A stretch of 64,000 nt of DNA, taken from the NCBI GenBank assembly GCA_032173965.1, contig CM063287.1, positions 12,281,859-12,345,858 on the forward strand, written 5' to 3'. Positions 25,001 through 36,564 of the stretch are shown in pieces (position 1 is the stretch's first letter; every line of letters begins with the position of its first letter). This stretch comes from Sitta carolinensis (Eukaryota; Chordata; Aves; Passeriformes; Sittidae). The notes under the pieces are model-generated. The model worked only from the letters and a program-made list of their open reading frames with translations, did no database searches and was not told where the DNA came from. The translations under genes and the position numbers were made by a program.

Positions 25001-28000
25001 TATCACCACAATTTCTTTGAATCATTTTGTTTCTTATGTTCTCTTCAGCTGTCTATTATCACTGCTATTTATTTGCTGGATATTGCTTTTATTTGTGTCT
25101 GCTCTTAATTTTGCGTAGGTGATAAATGTGCAGTTGTGTTTCTGTGTGTGACAAGGCATCCCAGTTCCCAATCTGCCAACACTTCGTTTCTGATGAATTC
25201 TGGCCAGAGATCACTACTTGCCATGCAGGCATGAATCAGTGAGTGATCATTTAATCTGTGCAAATGCTTGTACTTTTGTCCTTTTTTGCTCGAGCCAAGG
25301 AACTGGGGAGGTGACATTTTAAAAACACTTAAGTTGCGACTAGAATCATCCTGCCTTGAAAACCAGATGATGCTGATCTACTGCTCCCAAATGTCAAGTG
25401 ATTAATTGTAGTGGTTAGTATTTGCTTTTCTAGGAAAGATTACAAGGTTTCAGCCAAAAAGTAGCAGGAAGGAGGTAAGTTCTGTAACCAGGCAGGGCTT
25501 GTTCTGACTTGTTCAAAACAACATACTTCCCTGATACAGAGTTTTTAGTAAAGTGGTGTTGCTCATCTCTTCCAAGGGCCATGTTAGCTCAGATATTCAG
25601 GGTTTAATTTTTCAAAACTTTCATGATGGTTTCTCTTTATATGTCATAATTACTGTCTGATGGCATCACCAAAAAGCACTCGAAGTTGTGCTTCTTGATG
25701 TAGAATGGACAGGTTCCAGATGTTCTTATGTACAAACTGAGCTCAGTTTTGTGTTGTGAAGCTTTTCTTGTACCCCTGGGAGGGTGTTTCTGCCCAGTGT
25801 GTCTTGGATAGTTACAAATATTGATCAGCTCCTGGATTTTATGTATGTGGAGCTGAATGCAAGCCACCAACTTTATTTTTTCTTTCCTGTTATACTACCT
25901 GAAGGTAACAACTTCATTGCATTGCTTATTATGTTATAGCACTCTGATGCTTGGACATTTTAATAGTTCAGGGGACTGAGACAGGAGCTCTGGGTGGGTG
26001 AAGAGTGTTTGTGTGGGGTTTTATTTGTTTGTTTTCTCAAGTGTTAATGTACATTTGTGCATTGAGGCCCTTCCTTCTGATAATCTGTCTAGAGAATGGA
26101 GAAAAGTATGCTTTATGAAGCTGAAAGATAAATAAATATAACCAACCTCAATCTCTCACCTGTCAGGATACGTAACTGGATACATGCAAAGAACATGCCA
26201 AAAAATAAGAGTGCACATGGGATTAAATCTTTCCAGTTCATCCTATTGTCCTCTTACTGAAGATAGTAGCATTTAGGTAATCTAACTTTGCTCTTGCTCT
26301 AAAAAGTCTGGACCTCTGTTAAGTTGTAAATGTTTCCTCTGTCTGGAAACAAGTTGTTCGGTGTTTGGGGTTTTTATGTTTGGTTGGGGATTTTAACTTT
26401 CAGGATCTCTGCAGTGGCTTTGATTTCTTTTCCCTCACTTATTTCAATTATCTTAATTCTGTGCGTTTTTTTAAGAACTGATTTATTAAGTATTTTTGGA
26501 AGGGTTTCTACATTTTAAATAAAACAGAATCAGCACAAGCATCTTTAATTAAAAAGCAAATTTAGCCCTTAAGTGAAAAGTCGCAGTGTTTATTTTCCCA
26601 TCAGGATAAAGGGTAGCACAGGAATGGAAAGCAACAATTTAAAGAGCTACATGCTATCAATCCTCTTTTCAGTTGAGGAATTTAAATTTTCTTTGAAGTT
26701 TTCTTGTGATGTTATTTGTGAAAGAAAAGAGATGGTTATATGCTTTTGTACGAATTAAAACCCTTTTGGCATTTGTTGCATTGTGGATTTTGAAATGTGA
26801 GCTACTTTCTAATGGATTCAAACTAATATTCACAGGGTGTTTTTTTACATATCTTCTAATGTACTCAAAATGTGGATTTTTGGAAGATACTATCCAAGCA
26901 GAGTAGAATAGGATGTAGTATTTCCCATGAGGAATTTGTGGTTCATAGAACTCATGGGGAAGATGGAACTGTTGAGCTGAGCTCCATTCATCTGTTTGTT
27001 TTTATATACTTCAGTTTACACAATTAGACTTCCTCTTTTTTTTCTTACTTTGTATTCTTAACATTAAAATCATGCAGCAACGTAAGAAAAGGTGGAGGTG
27101 GGAAATTCTGATTGAAGGTAACCTGCTTGTTTGTAATTTAAATGTCTTGAATATTCTTGACTTATCTAATGGCAATGTAGAATAAGAATATCTCTGCAAC
27201 AGCAGCAGCACTATGAGAGAATAAAGAGAAAAGTGGTGAAAATGTCTTGTAGAGAAGGGTTGCAGTATCAAAAATGGCTGTAGTTTGTCATGGGAGATTT
27301 TAATTCCTCCTTCTCAACCTGTGTTTTCACTGTCATTTCCTTAGCAGTATTTCATGTTACAGAGTAGTTGAATTTGGTCTTAGTTGTAATGTCTTTCAAG
27401 TATATGGTGGTTATGGGTGCAGTAGCACTATAATTCATCCCACTTGAGGCTTTCGGTGGGTTTTGTTTAGAAGGAAACCTTTTCTCAGTTTATAGGACTT
27501 TGATTATAGTTTAGTCAGTGTTTAACTGTATGTGTTTCATGCTGGAAACTGTACTTGAGGAAAACAATGGATGCAATGAATGTTTGCCTTTTTTTTCTTA
27601 AACCCACTACTGTTCTCCTCATGTTTTTTCTGTCCTCTGCACACCCTTGACATCATTAATCTCATAGCTGTTTTTGAAATGGGAAGCAAAATGGGACACT
27701 TAATCCTGATGGCAGCTGGTTTTATTGACACCATCTCCTTTCAAAGATCCCCAGGATCTACAGAATCTGTTCAAGGAGAAAGTTGTAAAGAAAGGCAGTA
27801 TTCTGAGGAGAAGACGTGTCAAAGCCAGCCATGAAGCCTGCACAGCAAAGCCTGTTCAAGGCTACCTTTGGAGAATTTACTGCCTCTTTTGTTGCTGGTG
27901 TGGAATCAGTGAAATGTAGATCTTTATTTGGTTAAATGAAGAGGTTGTGAAGTGTTGCAGTCTGCTATGCCCAACCACCAGGCGTGTTTATCTGGAGCAT

Positions 28001-31000
28001 GTTTGTCCTGCCATTAGTAGGTGAACCTGAATGGTAGAACTGTCCCCACTCAATCTTCCTGCCTGAGAAGTGGTGCTGATGGGGAGGCAGCATCTTCATT
28101 TGCTCCTCTGCTCCAAAATGAAGATGAGATGGTTAAGGAGAAACCAGTCCTTTCTGACAGGCAGGTGACTTCCCAGTCATGCCAAGCCTTGACTTGTTTA
28201 TTGTCTTAGTCACCTCTCTTGGGTGAGAGGCTACTCTTTTCTCCCTTCAACAGCTCTGACTTCTGCTGTCCAGTATGCCGTGTTCTACTTCTTCAGTGCT
28301 GTAGTCTTGTTTTCTTTCTTCCTTCTTCTGTACTGTCACTGTCTTAGTGGACTGGGGCATTATATTTGCATTTGGAGTAGCATGCTGGACATCCCAAGTG
28401 CATTTACTGAATTTTTAGCCTGTGTTTCTTCCACAGACTCCAATGAAGTTGGCTTCATTCCATATAGCTCATTGTGTCTGTCATGTAATGCTAATGCTGC
28501 TGTTTCCTGTCAGAGTGCGATTTCAGGCTGTTATCAGTACACTGTCAGTGCATTAAGCTTTAGAACTTCTTCCAGAATTAATAGAGCCAGTAACATTTGG
28601 CTGCCTGTATTGCAGGCATTGCCCCAACTTTCCCCCCTGCACCCTTACAGTTGCTCTTACAGTGAAAATTTGGATTCTAAAAATTCCCTTAGTAAGATCT
28701 GCCTGCCTGTCACTAGGACCTCAAGTTCCCACCTATTCCTTGTAAGCACAGTGCAACTGCTTGCTTGTAACCCAAACCTTGATTTAAAAGTTGGTTTAAA
28801 AGGTCCTCAGTGACTCATTAGCCACTGGGTGACTTGCTACACTTGCAGCAGTTAGAGTTGCTTTCTCCCAAAATAATAACTGCAAAAAGGCTCAAAGGCC
28901 CATCTAGTGCATCGATACTTGCTATGATGGAAAAATCATTTCTAGACACTCAAATGGATTTATACTCCAGAGAGGGTCTTGTCATTAAGAAGCCAGAAGA
29001 ACACCCTGTGGCTGCCTCCCCTCTCTATCAAGCCACATCAGAGGCTGAGAACATTGTGTGCTCTTTATCCTGCCACGACCGAGAGAGAAGGAAAGGTAGC
29101 AGCACTCGTGTCCTCCAGAGAAGGGATAAAAGCGGGAATTCGAGCAATAATTGCTTCCAGATGAGTTCCTTCTTTTTCCCAGCATTCTCAGCTCTTAGCT
29201 CCTAGGTAGAGTGAGCATTTGTATGCATGAGTGCTCTGGTACTTGGGGGAAGATGGCTTTTTTTCTGTTTCGTTACATGTGTTACTTTTGTCTTCAGGAA
29301 GCTTAAGCACTGTTTTTCCGTGTATTCCCTGTGTGTGTCAGGGAGAGATCTGCTCACACACAGCCTGGCAGTGCCTGTGCCAGTGGCCGAGGTATCGAGC
29401 TGTTAGTGCCTGGTTGCAGCCAAAGGTTACCTCTGGTTGAGGGATGAGAAGCTCTTGTGGATGGTGCATCTGTAACAAGAAGAGGCATGAAGTTCACGCC
29501 TGGGGATTTCTGCCATGAACTGTTTTTGTAAATATTTCATAGGTAATAGGCTCCTGTAATAATCACTCAGTACAGCAGAGCAATTAATGGTGTTCTTCAT
29601 TGTGTTGTTGAAATGAGAGCGTGGATGCAGTTTCTTTTTTTATACGTGTGTGTTTGTCTTCTGAAAAAGTACAGTCTGTGGATCAAATGTATTCTTAATT
29701 GATATTGTTACTTCTGATGTCATAGCAGTGATTGGAACTAGCAAGAGTTGTCTGGTTAAGTTATTAGCTTTGTGAAAACCAATACACTTCTGGAAAGATC
29801 CTGTGTAGATGCACCTACCTGCACTTCATTTTTACTAAAACTTGATTTTAAATGCAGATTTTTCACATCTGTACTAAATACTGAGGTTCAAGAATCCATA
29901 ATCAGTTATTCTTTTCTCTGCCTTTTGTGCATGGGCCTATAAAAGTAAATATTTCTCTTGCTCAGATGTTTGTTGCTAGGAAAATAAGAATTTTGAGGGT
30001 ATTTGTCTAGCATTGTTTTTAATATCTGAAGATCCGATGCTATACTGACTGACAAATAGGAACTGAATTCAGGGCTTCTTTACTGATGTCTCTGGCCTCT
30101 GGCAGGTTACTTAATGTTTTGAATCTAGGCCTTAACGTAAATTGTCATATTAAATCATAATTATCACTTCAATCGGACTTAAGGTTCATTTTTGCTAAAT
30201 GTTTCAGAGAAAGGGTGCCCCAGTCCTTTTTCATGTGTGGAGTGTTCTGTTCTTAACAAGAGTGTATTTTTAATCACTTAGAATTCACGATTGTCTTAAA
30301 CAATAAAGCACCTATATTTTCTGCAATGGCACTTTTAATATTAATATCTAATTATTTCATTAATAGCTTGTTATAAAAAGTTTTTTCTGTTGAAGAGGAA
30401 AATAAACTTTTTGACACTCACCATATCTGTGAAACTGTTACAGACTGAGCTATTTGGGAAATAAAAAAATGTGATTTTTTTAGCTGCTTAATTATTTAAA
30501 AAGCCATTTTATGTTCATTTAGTTTTCAGGGTGTCCTAAAAATAGATATACAGAATAAGTAAATAAAGCCATGTTTAAAAGCAGACAGGGAAGAAATAGC
30601 AAACTTTTGGCAAGATGGCACCTACTTTTAGTTGACCTTTTCTACTAAGTTTGTATCTTTGTTCTTAGATTGCTTATTTTCTTCAAGGTAAATGACTGTG
30701 AAACATCTGAAATAAGTGTGACACAGATGGAAGCAAATACGCAATTGAAGGTTTTGTGTGAGATCATGTAGTGTCTGAATGTCACACAACTCGCGAGCAG
30801 TGACCATGTCTTGTGGTTTGTGACAAACCTGGCTGCAGAAGCTCCCAAGGGAAGAATAGCTTCAGAGACAGAGCTTGGCAGATCCATGTGGTCTTGAGCT
30901 CCATGGGCAGTTTTGTTGTTGTAAAGGCAAAGGGAACATTGAATTCTGGGTCGTTTCCAATTGTAATCAAACAACTGCTCCCCCCCCCAGCATGTAGTAG

Positions 31001-32639
31001 TCCTGCCAATGTCAGTTTGCTTTGGTGCATGGAGATGTGGATAAAGCAATGTTTGTGGTGCTGCCCTCTCATCCAGCGCATTGGATTTCCATCAGAAAAA
31101 TCATTTGCTGACAATAAGTTGAATCAGCTGGCAGTCACTGCACTGCAGAGGGAGGTGGGAGGGAGGGCAGAATTTAATTAACAATGGAAATTTACAGCTG
31201 AGGAGCATGAGGAGCATGGAGGATCTTTAACATCATCCTTCACGGAGAAGTAGCAAAAGAAAAGGCTCCTTCCAGTCTCAGTCCTACAATAAGCTAAGTG
31301 TTCCTAGTTAGAAAACATGCTTCATTTAGGAGTCAGCTATACTGCAGATCTAAATGCAGTCCCTCAAGATGGATAACCCACCAAGAGCTGTGCAGCCAAG
31401 ATCTGAGCACTCCCCATCTCGTGGGATAAAACACCTCATGCTTCTTGAGTAAACCTCTGTTCTTCACACACTGAAGCAGGGTCAGTATATTTGTGTCTTT
31501 GGCCCTGTGCTGAGGGTGTTTATCTGAGAGAGGAACCATTGTGACACAGTTCATATGATGAAGTTTGGAAGATGAAATAGCCTTCTTTGGGTTGAATTAT
31601 AGATAAGAGGGGGAGAAAAAGAATTAGAGGATTGAAACCATATGTGCAATGCATTTTGTAAAGGTGAGTCCCTATCCCTTCTTTTGCCACTCCAGTCCCC
31701 TTGCATACACTATGCTTTAGAGCTATGAGCAGAGCCTGCGTATTTGCATTCTTATGGAGGAGGATGAGAAGTTTCTATGTAGTACTGGCAATTGACAACT
31801 TATCTCTCTTAACCTGAATACTGTATTTTTTCTCACAAGTCATTCAGTAGTGTCCCAGAAGATATCATACTTGATTCTTTGTACTGCTTTCTTACAGAAG
31901 GTGCTGAATGCAAGCTTGTTTTGGAGACATTATTTGGAGATTAGCTGACTTGGCTTTTTTTAGTTTCTTCTTGAAGAGCAGGTGATGTCCAGTGTAACCA
32001 GGTGTTTCACAATTCACAAGTTAGAAAGACAGAAGAGAGAAATGTTCTGTTTTAATTTTGTGTGACTAATTTAATTCCACCAGCCTTGATTTGGTATTGC
32101 TGATGAGGATGCTGCTGATTTAGGCAGTTGTTGTCTTTTTAGGACATGTAACTCTTCTCTGGGTTTCTTTGGGGGGTTTTCTTTCTGCTTTTTGCCTCTT
32201 TCCTCCATCATTATCTTTCTTAGCAAAGAAAATACATATCACTCTCTCTGTGTGGCTGTCATGTGAAAGATGAAGGCAAACTGGAACACAGTTCTTTGTG
32301 GTCCCTGGAGGTGGCTTCCACACTTTAGCAACAAATTCCTTTCCTGAATTCGTGAGTTCTTAAGTGGCCTTCCTGTAATTTGATTAATAAAGACAGTAAT
32401 AACTTAAAGAAATATGACTTGCTCTAGTTGGTGAAAATAGAAGGAAGTGAGATTCTTAAGGTTCTCAAGTACATACTGTAGCAGTTTCTAAATCCCGGTG
32501 CTCTGCCAAAGCTGTTTAATTCAGCCAGGGACTGATCCCAAGCTTATGTCTGGATGAGTAAAAGAGAAAGCAAGTTTGCCATGTAAAGAGGATGGTTATG
32601 TATTTTCCCTCTGTGTATGAATGTCTATCTATAAGAGAT

Positions 32640-32815
32640 ATGTTTGGTTTTTGGTTTGCTTGTGCTTTTTAGGATTTTTTTGTTTGGTTGATTTGGGTTT
32701 GGGTTTGGTTTTTTTTTTTTGTTTTTCTGTTTTTTTGTTGTTTTTTTTTTGTTTGTTTGTTTTTTGGTTTTTTTTTGTTAATTAGCAGTTGGGTTTGTGT
32801 TTTTTTCTTATTTTT
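32640..32815 (+). repeat. T/G-rich low-complexity tract
   Basis: About 175 bases of T runs are broken by GG and GT (TTTGG, GTTTGTTTG types). The Phe/Val/Leu-rich frame seen across it is an artefact of the composition. Confidence 0.7.
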
Positions 32816-33289
32816 ATTTTTAAGTAGGTATAGGTTCTACTGTGTTTCTCAGAATCCTGTCATTGCAAGGTGTAATTTTGAACTTTAAGAACATGTCAGC
32901 AATTGTTATAAATTGGTGAATTCAAATCAAATAAAGCCAGTTTTATCAGTGGGGGATTTCAGCATGCAAAGTGAATACTAGCAGAAAAATGTTATAGTCA
33001 ACTATTTGTAAAAGTGTGGTGAAAGGCATGTGAACTAGGTGTGAAGCACTTTCAACATTTATCTAAGAAAATATTTATGGCTTCTTATTTGGTTTAGTGT
33101 TCTGATCTTATTTTTATTGTGCAATTTGACATGATGGGCAGTCAGAAAACATTAAAAATAGGAAATAAAGTGGAAAATGCTTTTGGGGGAGGGTGATTTT
33201 TCAACAAATTTATTAGAATACCATGGTCGTGCAGCTCATAAATAAATAGGGTGTTCTAGTGCCTTTGGCTGCAGAAAGTAGCCTGTGCC

Positions 33290-33312
33290 TTTTTTTTTTT
33301 TTTTTTTTTTTT
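33290..33312 (+). repeat. Poly-T tract (23 nt)
   Basis: This is an uninterrupted T run in intron 1 with no attached retrotransposon body recognised. Confidence 0.8.
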
Positions 33313-35824
33313 GTGCCCATATTTGAATTGCCATTGTGATGATTTTGTGTCTTTTCATTTATGTGAGGAGGCATCCTAATGAGTGGGGAAAAATCTCTTG
33401 AAGCATTTGCAGGTACCAATGATGTATTGCTAGTTTGATCAAGCAAAATATGCCAAGCACAGTGCCACTTTAGCCTGGATGTAGTACAAGGATGTGTGTC
33501 CATACAGTACCTAAAGATGAATTTTAATATTGTGACAGCTGTGTAGAGACCTCTGCTTGTTGTTTAAGATGTTTGCTAATACTGCTTCTGATGATAAAGG
33601 TGGCTCTTGTTACAGATAATGAGCTTGTACCCTGCGTGGTTTAAAAACAAAGCAAAGCCAGACAATGTTACTAGATTATTGTTGTTGTTGGAAGTGAGGA
33701 ATTATGAATGGGTCAGATGATTCCTCCTCTCTTCACAATTGTAGGTTTTCCTGATAGCATGCCATGCATACCAGATCTTGCCTCTACAAAAATGAGCTAA
33801 TGTTTTAAGAACATTGCTTTGGAGAGTCATATTTCTCCATTGATGAAGTCAGCTTCACAAAACCTTTCTGTCCATTCCTGAGAGCAGAACTTAACTCATT
33901 TTAAGTCCTGTCATTGGCTTGTAATGCAGGACAAGAAGACAGAGAGGATCAGTGTCTTGAAGATAAATAAATGAAGATCACTTAAGATGATGAGATTTTG
34001 AGTCTTTTATTTCTTCACTCTTGCGAGCAAAGCAGCTGACAATCACTACAAGTTTCTTTAGGTGTGGTACTGCTGTCTGATCTTTTAGAGGAACTGGGTG
34101 ATTTTGCCTTAAATTGCTGGCCATAATTAAGTGTCACTTCCTGGCACAAGACTTTGTTGTGCCTGAGTCCCACGCAGTTTTGATACAATCCAGTACACAT
34201 CTGTCATAAAGATGTTCTACTCTGTTTAATATATTGATTTGGTTTTTTTCAACTTTCCGTATGATTCTAATCAGTCTAGGTCCAGACTGCAAGAAATACT
34301 GCAAGTCATATGAGTTTAGAATATGCAAGGAGGTTAAATATAACTAATGTGAAAGTTATTTTGTTTTTAATAAGCTTTAATTAAATAGGAATACAGCTTA
34401 CAGTATTATTATTTGAAAATATCTGAAATAGAAGCAAAAATATGCAGCCTATTTTTTTCTGAAACCAGACAGTGTCAGTGACATACTTGTTGTATGTTTT
34501 GTTTAAAAATCTGAACAAAATGAAAAGATTACTTCACCTACAATTGAATAGAATTATTTGTAACCAATATATTTAAAAACATTTTTCGTAGAGATTTGTC
34601 AGATTAAACAGTCCACTTCAAGATGCAATTCTTCTTGCTTCAATTTTTGAAAAATTATGAATAATTTTTCTGTTGATTTTTTTTTTCCTGTTATATTTTT
34701 CTGTTCGATTTTTCTGTTATTACTTGTGTTAGTAGACACGAGTTAGTAGACATCTTGCCTTTCATTCAGCTGACACCATAGTAGTTACAGATGTCATGCT
34801 TTTCCCTAGTAAGAAGAAGAGGAGATGAACAAAAACTAATTTCTTTCTTATTTTCTGGCTCATCCTTCCTTCAGTCTATTCTGTGCAGCTATTCCTGCTG
34901 CTTCTCAGGTTTTATTTCTCAATTTCTAAGAAACTAGAGGAAAGAAATACTGGAATATAAGAAGGAAGGACTATCGTAAAGCAAGCTCCTGAAAATATTG
35001 AAACTGTCTTAGAGCTTGGCTGTGCTGAGCACAGCTCTTGCATCCTGGCAAATGCTGGAAATAGCCTTGATTTCTAATGGCTTTTATACATGATCATTCC
35101 CTGTCTTTACTACGGTGTGTTTATCCTGTCTGTGAGGGATGGTGGAGCTGTTGAGTTAATGTTTGGAAGTATGACTTGTCCTTCTAGTTTTTCTGGTAAG
35201 TAAAATCTAGCATACTTCTAAAATAGCAAAATGAAAAGCTTCACTGTCTATTGATCTATTTATATATGAGAAAACTTGCTGCTCTGTGGGTCCTTGCTTT
35301 TAAGACCAGACACTGAAAGTTGCAAATGGATTTAAGCAAATTTTATTTACAAATTAAATGAAATTTTTAAATCTGAATGAAGTTGAGAATAAGAATACAA
35401 ACCAGTTACACAATGAATTACGAGTTGGTACAAGTAAAGACATGAAAAACCAAAATAGATTGCCACTATTGTCACAAGTATCACTCTTAAGCATCCTGTT
35501 ATAGACATGAAACTCTGTATTTTCAGTCTGTCTGAAATAACTAATATGTTTAATATTTTGCTGAGCTCATTTTTACTATGTTATCCAAAATGGTTTTCTA
35601 CCCAGTGCACAGTGCCATGTTCATTTCCAAATTGTACTTTGCCTGTTAGATTTTTATGTTTCAGTGACATGTGTTCTCTCTAATTTAGTAATTTGGATAA
35701 TTCTAGAAATTTTAGTGAATTTATTTGGCATCTACAATATCAAGGAAAATTAATCATAACTTTTGTTTGGAGAGAGGAAAAAGGGGAGAAAAAGTAATAC
35801 TGTTTTTTATTTTCCTGATTCTAG

Positions 35825-35893
35825 GGTCTACTTACAGTGTGCTGTCCATAATGCCTTCTGACTCTGAAAGCAGCAGTTCTCTGAGCAGCATTG
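35825..35893 (+). CDS. DLG5: DLG5 coding exon 2 (Ser-rich linker)
   Basis: This 69-nt exon encodes residues 101-124: G-STYSVLSIMPSDSESSSSLSSI-G, almost identical to mammalian DLG5 (GSTYSVLSTMPSDSESSSSLSSVG). It enters in phase 1, completing codon 101 with GG, and leaves in phase 1. The acceptor is TTTTCCTGATTCTAG and the donor GTGAGT at 35894, both strong. The acidic, serine-dense stretch looks like a casein-kinase-type phosphorylation patch. That this linker is so well kept while the end of exon 1 varies suggests a conserved role. Because its length is a multiple of three and its phase is symmetrical, skipping it would keep the frame. Confidence 0.96.
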
Positions 35894-35983
35894 GTGAGTA
35901 AAGTATTGATATAAGAACTTGATGAGTGTGTCTTTTGGGAGCACAAGTTTTTAAGGTTGCCTCCGGGAAGGATAGAGGGATCC

Positions 35984-36274
35984 TGTTACTGTGACAGAGA
36001 GAGGAACACACAGTAACACACACAACGGATGTTCAGGTAGAGAGAAGAAAAGAACTCTCTCGTTTATTGTTGACCTCGTATATATAAGTTTCTGGACAGT
36101 GATCAGAGATTGGACAGAGAAGTTACCACCTCTCCATCTTCACTGGTCATTTGAGAAGTCCATCAGGTGTTATCTTTTACAAAGGAATGCAAACATCATT
36201 GTTTATCTTACAATTCATGAGAACTGACTCCATTATACTAAAACAAATCAGAAGGCTTATTTTCAGGGACAACA
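35984..36274 (-). mobile_element. Decayed solo LTR, antisense to DLG5 (same family as the other two LTRs)
   Basis: The + strand starts TGTTACTGTGA, matching TGTCGCTGTGA at the start of the antisense LTR at 55353 with both CpG bases mutated. Read on the - strand it shows the family's order: GATGGACTTCTC, AGAAACT followed by a TATATA box, GAGGTCA, AATAAA, then a CACAG(TA)ACA end. It is clearly more diverged and has gained or lost segments. The far boundary (CAACA at 36274) is inferred. The flanking hexamers GGATCC and TGATTC agree at only 4 of 6 positions, as expected for a decayed target duplication or a slightly wrong border. No internal retroviral genes are present. Confidence 0.65.
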
Positions 36275-36508
36275 TGATTCTGGTTGTAAAATCAAAGAAG
36301 CTGAACTCTAAGATGTAACCATCCATCTTCACAAGGAACAAGTGTACTTTTGTGCAGGGCAAGCCAAGTCTTTTCATGGCTGGCAGCACTAGCTGCCTGT
36401 GAAATCTGTTAGATTTGGATATATTACATGATGTAGCTGTGCTTTGTGTTACTTAGTAAAATTATGTAAAAATGGCAACATTGTTCCTACACGAGTCTGG
36501 GCATGTGG

Positions 36509-36510
<2 letters not shown>

Positions 36511-36558
<48 letters not shown>
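36511..36558. repeat. (AT)24 microsatellite
   Basis: Twenty-four perfect AT dinucleotides (48 nt) are followed by imperfect GTAT/ATGT units to about 36572. The tract lies in intron 2, about 240 bp beyond the LTR remnant. It is likely length-polymorphic and able to form cruciform or hairpin structures. Confidence 0.95.

Positions 36559-36564
<6 letters not shown>

Larger units (their letters stand above)
2108..35824 (+). other. DLG5 intron 1 (33.7 kb)
   Basis: The intron is bounded by GTGAGT at 2108 and a pyrimidine-rich acceptor ending TTCTAG at 35824. The first about 460 bases are still CpG island; the rest is AT-rich. I see T tracts (22 nt at 7792, 21 nt at 15777, 23 nt at 33290), an (AT)11 run at 12452-12473, a G/T-rich stretch near 19060-19160, a T/G-rich tract at 32640-32815, a purine-rich block at about 6600-6860 and a CpG-rich islet near 18.7 kb. 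No convincing exon, tRNA or recent mobile element was found. Large first introns commonly hold enhancers, but none can be proved here. Confidence 0.9.

Noticed and set aside
28223..29205. Two neighbouring open frames of 196 and 123 codons in intron 1
   Set aside because: They start with GTG and TTG rather than ATG, lie in different frames, show no recognisable domain and have no splice-site logic. Chance open stretches are expected in 33 kb of intron. A homology search would settle it.
32688..32888. Hydrophobic Phe/Val/Leu ORF resembling membrane segments
   Set aside because: It is translation of a T/G-rich low-complexity tract.
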